In this document: in pieces, positions 55,901-64,000 of the stretch
Numbering within the stretch: the first letter of the stretch is position 1
How the letters are laid out: every line of letters starts with the position of its first letter
Position numbers and translations under genes: made by a program
The notes under the pieces: model-generated
Told to the model about the DNA's origin: nothing
The model's database searches: none
Seen by the model: only the letters and a program-made list of their open reading frames with translations
Source: Gammaproteobacteria bacterium
GTDB taxonomy: Bacteria; Pseudomonadota; Gammaproteobacteria; GCA-001735895
Reading direction: 5' to 3'
DNA: 64,000 nucleotides
Assembly (NCBI GenBank): GCA_029862005.1
Contig: JAOTYD010000015.1
Location: 16,942-80,941, forward strand

Positions 55901-56035
55901 TTACGGAGTGAGACGTGCTCTGCCTTTCGCTCGCCGCGCCCGGATTACATCACGCCCACCACGAGTTTGCATACGTGCACGAAAGCCATGCGTTCTGGCG
56001 CGCTTAAGTTTACTGGGTTGAAATGTACGTTTCAT
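55901..56035 (-). CDS. rpmH: Ribosomal protein bL34
   Basis: 44 residues, read directly: [18 protein letters not shown] opens the standard bL34 sequence, followed by [21 protein letters not shown] and LTP. Too short for an ordinary ORF search. ATG at 56035, stop TAA ending at 55901. First gene of the leftward rpmH-rnpA-yidD-yidC-mnmE cluster. A likely promoter lies upstream at 56083-56111. Confidence 0.97.
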   Translation of the reverse strand: MKRTFQPSKLKRARTHGFRARMQTRGGRDVIRARRAKGRARLTP

Positions 56036-56082
56036 GTCAAACGCCTCGGCTCTCTAGTTTGTCAATTTCAACAAGGCGCGAC

Positions 56083-56111
56083 AATGTACTGTTAGTGCCG
56101 CGTTACGTCAA
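56083..56111 (-). promoter_or_regulatory. Probable rpmH promoter
   Basis: On the minus strand, TTGACG (56111-56106) and TACATT (56088-56083) are 17 bp apart. This is a good sigma-70-type pair about 50 bp upstream of the rpmH start, pointing left. Confidence 0.6.
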
Positions 56112-56222
56112 TATTTAATTGAACCTGGCGCCAATATTTCTACAATTTTCCAGCGCGCAACCCAATACATCGTGAATTGCTAAAAATTCTTCAATTTTTT
56201 TGGTCACAGCTCTTGCTCGGGC

Positions 56223-56231
56223 TGTGGATAA
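56223..56231 (-). promoter_or_regulatory. Perfect DnaA box in dnaA upstream region
   Basis: TTATCCACA on the minus strand (TGTGGATAA on the plus). It abuts TATAAT at 56233-56238, with the weak TTGCTC at 56213-56218 upstream, so DnaA bound here could repress its own promoter. Confidence 0.75.
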
Positions 56232-56404
56232 GTATAATATTACGCCTTATCGGCTGAACCTGGGGAATTACCCAAAAAGCGGGTAATAGAGCCGAAAAAT
56301 CTACTTTTTAGTGGCTTTTTACCGGTCTACGCGACGCGTTAGTACTCGGGCAGGCTGCCTTTTCCGTCCATTTTGGCACGCGAAAACAAACACTTGGGAA
56401 TGTT

Positions 56405-57721
56405 TTGAATTCTATTTGGCAACAGTGTATTTCCTGCCTCGAAGGCGAAATCAGCGAGCAACAACTCAATACCTGGATTTTGCCACTGCAGGTAGAGCAG
56501 GAACTTAACACGCTGAAGTTGCTGGCCCCGAATCGTTTTGTCATGGACTGGGTCCGCAAACATTTTCTTGATCGAATTCGCGAACTCGTAACCAGCCTCG
56601 ATGACAGCAAATCGATCTCGGTCAGCCTGATGATTGGTTCCCATGCCAGGCCAGTAGAATCCGAAACGGTTGCGCCCGCACCGCCTCCCCGAACCTATCG
56701 CTCCTCGGGTCTTAACGAGTCGCAAAAGTTCAAGAACTTTGTCGAAGGAAAATCGAACCAGCTGGCGCGGGCGGCATCGATACAGATCAGCAGTAATCCG
56801 GGATCGGAATACAATCCGTTATACATATATGGCGGTGTTGGTCTTGGCAAGACGCATTTGATGCACGCGATCGGTAACCAGATTCGCGAAAACAATCCGG
56901 AAGCCAATATTTTGTATGTGAATTGTGAACGTTTCGTTTCTGACATGGTGAAAGCCCTGCAGCATAGCCGCATGAATGATTTCAAAAATTCGTACCGTAG
57001 TCTCGATGCCCTGCTCATCGACGATATCCAGTTTCTCGCAGACAAGAACCGCTCGCAGGAAGAGTTTTTTCACACCTTCAATTCACTCTACGAGGCACGA
57101 GCCCAGATGGTCATCACCTGTGACCGCTTTCCAAAGGAAATAGAAGGACTCGAAGATCGTATTCAATCCCGTTTAGGATGGGGGCTTGCGGTTGATATAA
57201 AGCCACCTGATCTCGAGACCCGCGTAGCTATTCTGATCAGTAAAGCCGAGCAAGCCGCAGCCGATGTACCTGATGACGTGGCTTTTTTCATTGCCGAACG
57301 ATTCAAATCGAATATTCGGGAGCTCGAGGGAGCTTTGAAACGGGTCGTGGCACATGCGCGCTTTAGCAGCGAACCAATCACCCAGGACTTTGCTCGCCAG
57401 GCGCTAAGAGAATTGTTGGCGGTACAGGATAAGCCCATTACCATTGATAACATCCAGAAACTGGTCGCGGAGTATTTCAAAATCCGGGTAGCTGATTTAT
57501 TGTCGAGTCGGCGCAACCGCTCGATCACCCGGCCGCGTCAAATTGCAATGGCGCTTGCAAAAACGTTGACGCGACACAGCCTACCCGAGATAGGGAGTGC
57601 CTTTGGCGGTCGAGATCATACGACGGTGTTGCATGCCTGTCGAAAGATAGAAGAATTGCGTGGCGAAGACCGACGCATCGACGAAGATGTTGAGATCCTG
57701 GCGCGGATGCTGAGCAATTAA
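56405..57721 (+). CDS. dnaA: Chromosomal replication initiator DnaA
   Basis: 438 residues, TTG start at 56405, with GGGAA about five bases upstream; no usable in-frame ATG precedes it and the ATG at 56400 reads directly into a stop. N-terminal domain [21 protein letters not shown], short variable domain II, AAA+ domain III with [20 protein letters not shown] (Walker A) and [11 protein letters not shown] (Walker B), and domain IV DNA binding ending [15 protein letters not shown]. Unlike most genes it begins with TTG, consistent with tight control of DnaA amount. Confidence 0.97.
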   Translation: MNSIWQQCISCLEGEISEQQLNTWILPLQVEQELNTLKLLAPNRFVMDWVRKHFLDRIRELVTSLDDSKSISVSLMIGSHARPVESETVAPAPPPRTYRSSGLNESQKFKNFVEGKSNQLARAASIQISSNPGSEYNPLYIYGGVGLGKTHLMHAIGNQIRENNPEANILYVNCERFVSDMVKALQHSRMNDFKNSYRSLDALLIDDIQFLADKNRSQEEFFHTFNSLYEARAQMVITCDRFPKEIEGLEDRIQSRLGWGLAVDIKPPDLETRVAILISKAEQAAADVPDDVAFFIAERFKSNIRELEGALKRVVAHARFSSEPITQDFARQALRELLAVQDKPITIDNIQKLVAEYFKIRVADLLSSRRNRSITRPRQIAMALAKTLTRHSLPEIGSAFGGRDHTTVLHACRKIEELRGEDRRIDEDVEILARMLSN

Positions 57722-57930
57722 CCCGTTGGAGAACACGGCTGGGTAGCTGTGGATAAAGTGGTGATAAAAAAAATGTGGCTTTTTATCCCGCGGTTATTCA
57801 CAGTTTAATAAGAGGTGCTGGACAGTTTTAAAATGGAATAAAACCTGATAACTATTTGAAAAATAAAGAGAAAGCAGAGTTATTCATTAGAAATGCAGTT
57901 ACTAATAGACACAACAAGTTAAGTATACAA
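57722..57930. other. dnaA-dnaN intergenic region with DnaA boxes (209 bp)
   Basis: Holds TTATCCACA (minus strand, 57748-57756) and TTATTCACA (plus, 57794-57802), with AT-rich sequence between and after. This is the other candidate origin or a site of dnaN regulation. An in-frame TTG extension at 57856 upstream of dnaN is not thought to be used. Confidence 0.6.
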
Positions 57931-59031
57931 ATGAAAACAACGATTAAAAGAGAAGATATCCTCGCGCCTTTACAACAAGTGATTGGTGCCGTAGAAAGAC
58001 GACAAACCTTACCGATTCTCGGTAACGTTTTACTTAAGTCTATAGGTGGTGACTTGTCGCTCACCGCAACCGATCTCGAAATTGAAATGGTCGCGCGTAT
58101 TAGCGCCGATAGCAGCGATGATTTTCAGACCACGATACCAGCGCGGAAACTACTCGATATCTGCAAAGCTCTTCCGGAATCTGCGGTAATTAAATTCAAT
58201 ATTGAAGATTCTAGAGTATCGCTTACATCGGCACGCAGTCGCTTCAGCCTGGCCGCGCTTCCCGCCAAGGATTTCCCGGGCCTTGAGGAAATCGAGGCGC
58301 AGCAAACATTTTCAATCCCCCAAAATGTTTTTAAATCATTGTTTGATAAAACCTCTTTTGCGATGGCTCAACAGGATGTGCGTTATTATCTAAACGGTAT
58401 TTTGATGGAGATATCCTCTGACAATATCAAACTGGTCGCGACAGATGGTCACCGCCTCGCGCTAAGCGAAACCAGTCTTGACACCGGAGTTGCCGACGAA
58501 AAACAGATCATAATTCCGCGAAAAGCGGTGCTCGAATTGTCGCGCTTGCTGGATTCTGATGATAGTCAGGTTAAATGCGTGCTCAGTCAGAACCATTTGC
58601 GCGTCGAAACAGACGCTTTGGTTTTTACAACCAAGCTGATAGATGGGAAATTTCCCGACTACCAGAGAGTTATTCCGGTTGATGGTAACAAAACGATGGA
58701 GGTTGATCGGGAAACGCTGAAAAATTCAATGAGCAGAATAGCGATTTTATCGAACGAAAAATATCGCGGGATACGATTGACTTTGACAGCCGGCAATTTA
58801 TCGATCCAGGCAAACAATCCAGATCAGGAAGAAGCGGAAGAAGAACTCCAGATCGACTACAATGAGTCAGACGTCGAGATCGGTTTCAATGTAACTTATC
58901 TCATTGATGTTTTGAATGTCATCGATTCTGAAAAAGTCCAGGTTAAATTAAAGGATTCAAACAGTAGCGCCATTATTAGTGACAGCGAGGACGATTCCAG
59001 TCTTTATGTCGTGATGCCGATGCGGCTATAG
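57931..59031 (+). CDS. dnaN: DNA polymerase III sliding clamp (beta subunit)
   Basis: 366 residues from ATG 57931 (MKTTIKREDILAPLQQVIGAV). Three-domain ring clamp; typical stretches include RRQTLPILGNVLL, DLEIEMVARI, LVATDGHRLAL and the C-terminal SSLYVVMPMRL, whose MPMRL is the universal clamp ending. The region just upstream is strongly AT-rich and the start has only a weak ribosome-binding site. Second in the dnaA-dnaN-recF-gyrB run. Confidence 0.97.
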   Translation: MKTTIKREDILAPLQQVIGAVERRQTLPILGNVLLKSIGGDLSLTATDLEIEMVARISADSSDDFQTTIPARKLLDICKALPESAVIKFNIEDSRVSLTSARSRFSLAALPAKDFPGLEEIEAQQTFSIPQNVFKSLFDKTSFAMAQQDVRYYLNGILMEISSDNIKLVATDGHRLALSETSLDTGVADEKQIIIPRKAVLELSRLLDSDDSQVKCVLSQNHLRVETDALVFTTKLIDGKFPDYQRVIPVDGNKTMEVDRETLKNSMSRIAILSNEKYRGIRLTLTAGNLSIQANNPDQEEAEEELQIDYNESDVEIGFNVTYLIDVLNVIDSEKVQVKLKDSNSSAIISDSEDDSSLYVVMPMRL

Positions 59032-59048
59032 GATTACCCGGGATCCGC

Positions 59049-62533
<3,485 letters not shown>

Positions 62534-62600
62534 CAAGCCCTTGATTTTATTGAAATAATCTCTATATAACAGGGATAGATTAATAATTGGGGATAATTTA

Positions 62601-63176
62601 GTGGATATTGCTAGCATCATTTTCTGGGTGATTGTCGGGGCATTGGTAATATACGTTGTCAGTATCTACAACCATCTGGTTCGCGTTAAGCACAACGTTT
62701 CGAAGGCCTGGTCAAATATTGATGTCCTGCTCAAGCAGCGGCACGATGAAATACCCAAGCTGGTAGAAACCTGTAAGCAATACATGAAGTTCGAACAGGA
62801 AACCCTGGAGAAAGTTATGCAGGCGCGGTCGAGGGTTTCAGAGGCACGTCAGAATCAGGATGTTCCGGGGCTGGGTCTGGCGGAGGGTGCATTGCGCCTG
62901 GGCCTTGGCCAATTATTTGCCCTGGCCGAGGATTATCCCGAGCTGCGCGCAAATGAAAACTTCCAGCATTTGCAGGGGCGCATCAGTACGCTGGAAAACA
63001 CGATCGCCGACCGCCGTGAGTTCTACAACGAATCCTCCAATATCAACAACATTGCGATAGAAACTTTTCCTGACCTGATTGTTGCAAGACTGTTTGGCTT
63101 CGGCCCGCGCGATCTACTGGAGTTTGAAGCCGGCGAAACAGCCGATGTTAATGTGAAAGAATTATTCGAAACCTGA
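62601..63176 (+). CDS. LemA family membrane protein
   Basis: 191 residues, GTG start at 62601. An N-terminal TM helix (IIFWVIVGALVIYVVSIY, about 6-23) is followed by a long coiled/helical domain with SKAWSNIDVLLKQRHDEIPKLVETCKQYM and ENTIADRREFYNESSNINNIAIETFPD, the LemA signature. Function uncertain; LemA proteins often accompany a membrane partner. Here the next gene encodes a GIDE-domain membrane protein 22 bp away, a frequent neighbour of LemA. Confidence 0.93.
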   Translation: MDIASIIFWVIVGALVIYVVSIYNHLVRVKHNVSKAWSNIDVLLKQRHDEIPKLVETCKQYMKFEQETLEKVMQARSRVSEARQNQDVPGLGLAEGALRLGLGQLFALAEDYPELRANENFQHLQGRISTLENTIADRREFYNESSNINNIAIETFPDLIVARLFGFGPRDLLEFEAGETADVNVKELFET

Positions 63177-63198
63177 TAGCAAGCGCAACACCTCCGCT

Positions 63199-64000
63199 AT
63201 GTTTTCGTGGATTGAATTTGAAATCCTGGAATTACCGAGGATAGAGTACCTGGTGCTGCTTGCTCTACTGGCAGCTGTGTTTGCATACCTGGTCTATTAC
63301 TCTTATCAAGTCCTTAAACGCTATCGCTTCATGGGCAGTACCGCGACCTCGCTGATCAGGTCTGCCGCGCAAGGCCATGTTGAGCTCAAGGGATTAGGTG
63401 AATGGCTGCCCAACGACGAGATACGTTCACCGTTTAGCGATCGCCGTTGCGTCTGGTATCACTGTACGATCGAAAAAAGAAAACGTTCTGGTAAACGCAC
63501 GACCTGGACCAATATTTCAGATCAACGCAGCAGCCACCTGTTCCGCCTGGTTGATGATACCGGTGACTGCATCATTAATCCCGACCATGCGCACGTGATT
63601 CCCGAAGTGGATATCACCTGGTATGGACATAGCACCGACTATCAAACACGCGTACCCGATAAGCCTTCCTGGTTCAGGTTCAGCCTGGGAAACTACCGGT
63701 TCCGTGAGCGCTTGCTGCTGACCGCCAGCACATTATATGCCCTTGGGGGATTTCATACCGTGCACAGTAATCCGTCTGATGAGTTTATCGCGAAGCAGGT
63801 AGAGGATCTGGTTAAAACCTGGAAATTACAGCCGCAGAGATTCCTGCGCGAATATGACCTGGATCAGAACGGGAAAATCGAGAAACGGGAATGGAAAGCG
63901 ATCCGGGCAGCAGCACGCAAATTAGTGCTTAACCGGCTGAACAGTGAGCATAAGGAGCACCACGTAATGTCGCGTCCCGAGAACAGGGGCCAGCCCTATA
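63199..64000 (+). CDS. GIDE-domain (E3-ligase-like) membrane protein with EF-hand loop, partial
   Basis: ATG at 63199; the frame is open to the right edge (267 codons seen). N-terminal TM about 22-41 (LVLLALLAAVFAYLVYYSY), then a GIDE-like region: LKGLGEWLPNDEIRSPFSDRRCVWY, KRTTWTNISDQRSSHLFRL, DDTGDCIINPDHAHVIP. A putative second helix comes after NYRFRERLLLTASTLYALGGF. Residues 220-231 read DLDQNGKIEKRE, a textbook EF-hand calcium-binding loop. It follows lemA by 22 bp. The C-terminus lies outside the window. Confidence 0.8.
   Translation, partial: MFSWIEFEILELPRIEYLVLLALLAAVFAYLVYYSYQVLKRYRFMGSTATSLIRSAAQGHVELKGLGEWLPNDEIRSPFSDRRCVWYHCTIEKRKRSGKRTTWTNISDQRSSHLFRLVDDTGDCIINPDHAHVIPEVDITWYGHSTDYQTRVPDKPSWFRFSLGNYRFRERLLLTASTLYALGGFHTVHSNPSDEFIAKQVEDLVKTWKLQPQRFLREYDLDQNGKIEKREWKAIRAAARKLVLNRLNSEHKEHHVMSRPENRGQPY

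Larger units (their letters stand above)
56036..56404. other. rpmH-dnaA intergenic region (369 bp), probable part of oriC
   Basis: Divergent gap with no gene, containing the rpmH promoter, one perfect DnaA box, AT-rich stretches near 56160-56205 and a small hairpin before dnaA. Origins in Pseudomonas-like gammaproteobacteria map to rpmH-dnaA or dnaA-dnaN intergenic DNA, and both are present here with DnaA boxes. I saw no dense box cluster, so which one is the origin is unsettled. Confidence 0.55.

Noticed and set aside
57856..57930. In-frame TTG extension of dnaN
   Set aside because: Adds 25 low-similarity residues; the known N-terminus begins at ATG 57931.
62534..62600. Clear lemA promoter
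   Set aside because: AT-rich with TTGAAA and TATATAA strings, but the spacing does not fit a standard pair.

Overview
The window looks like chromosomal DNA of a free-living, probably aerobic gammaproteobacterium of moderate GC content, and it spans the replication-origin region. The evidence for this is the rpmH-rnpA-yidD-yidC-mnmE block (minus strand) facing dnaA-dnaN-recF-gyrB (plus strand), DnaA boxes on both sides of dnaA, a recC-recB-recD cluster, a bifunctional spoT next to rpoZ and gmk, and the dsbA / cytochrome c4 / engB / polA / thrB neighbourhood known from Pseudomonas-type gammaproteobacteria. I cannot name the genus. No tRNA, rRNA, CRISPR array, prophage or transposase gene was seen.

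Layout. 1-10984 (minus): 5' part of uvrD, a small unknown gene, moaE and moeA (molybdenum cofactor), a 615-residue protein with a zeta-toxin-like kinase domain, recG, ridA, spoT, rpoZ and gmk. 11313-12131 (plus): tcdA, followed by a 134-bp nested inverted-repeat element. 12289-19753: a complete histidine utilisation locus, with hutI-hutC-hutU leftward and hutF-hutH-hutG rightward, diverging from a perfect palindrome that is very probably the HutC operator. HutF plus HutG give the five-step route that ends in glutamate, formate and ammonia. 19764-22521: a YrbL-like protein, a FAD amine oxidoreductase and a TauE/SafE permease follow in the same direction.

22594-35445 is the most accessory part: a PhyH-family oxygenase, a small membrane protein, a HCCA-isomerase-like protein, a YgiQ-type radical SAM protein, a CHASE2-TPR-Ser/Thr kinase, an MFS-PlsC fusion, mmsA, and a two-gene unit of a 2OG-Fe(II) oxygenase with an unrecognised helical protein. 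35637-44183: recC-recB-recD with overlapping genes. 44316-46013: a REC-PP2C-HATPase protein. 46070-53619: dsbA, cytochrome c4, engB, polA, thrB and mnmE. The engB-polA gap carries a likely small RNA or structured 3'UTR ending in a clear intrinsic terminator.

53656-62533: the origin-proximal genes, diverging from the rpmH-dnaA intergenic region. 62601-64000: lemA and the 5' part of a GIDE-domain membrane protein that carries a canonical EF-hand loop.

Most genes are ordinary core functions. The best leads for something new are the zeta-like kinase fusion (3291-5138), the structured RNA region between engB and polA, the nested inverted repeat at 12131-12264, the oxygenase/helical pair (33782-35445) and the EF-hand GIDE protein.
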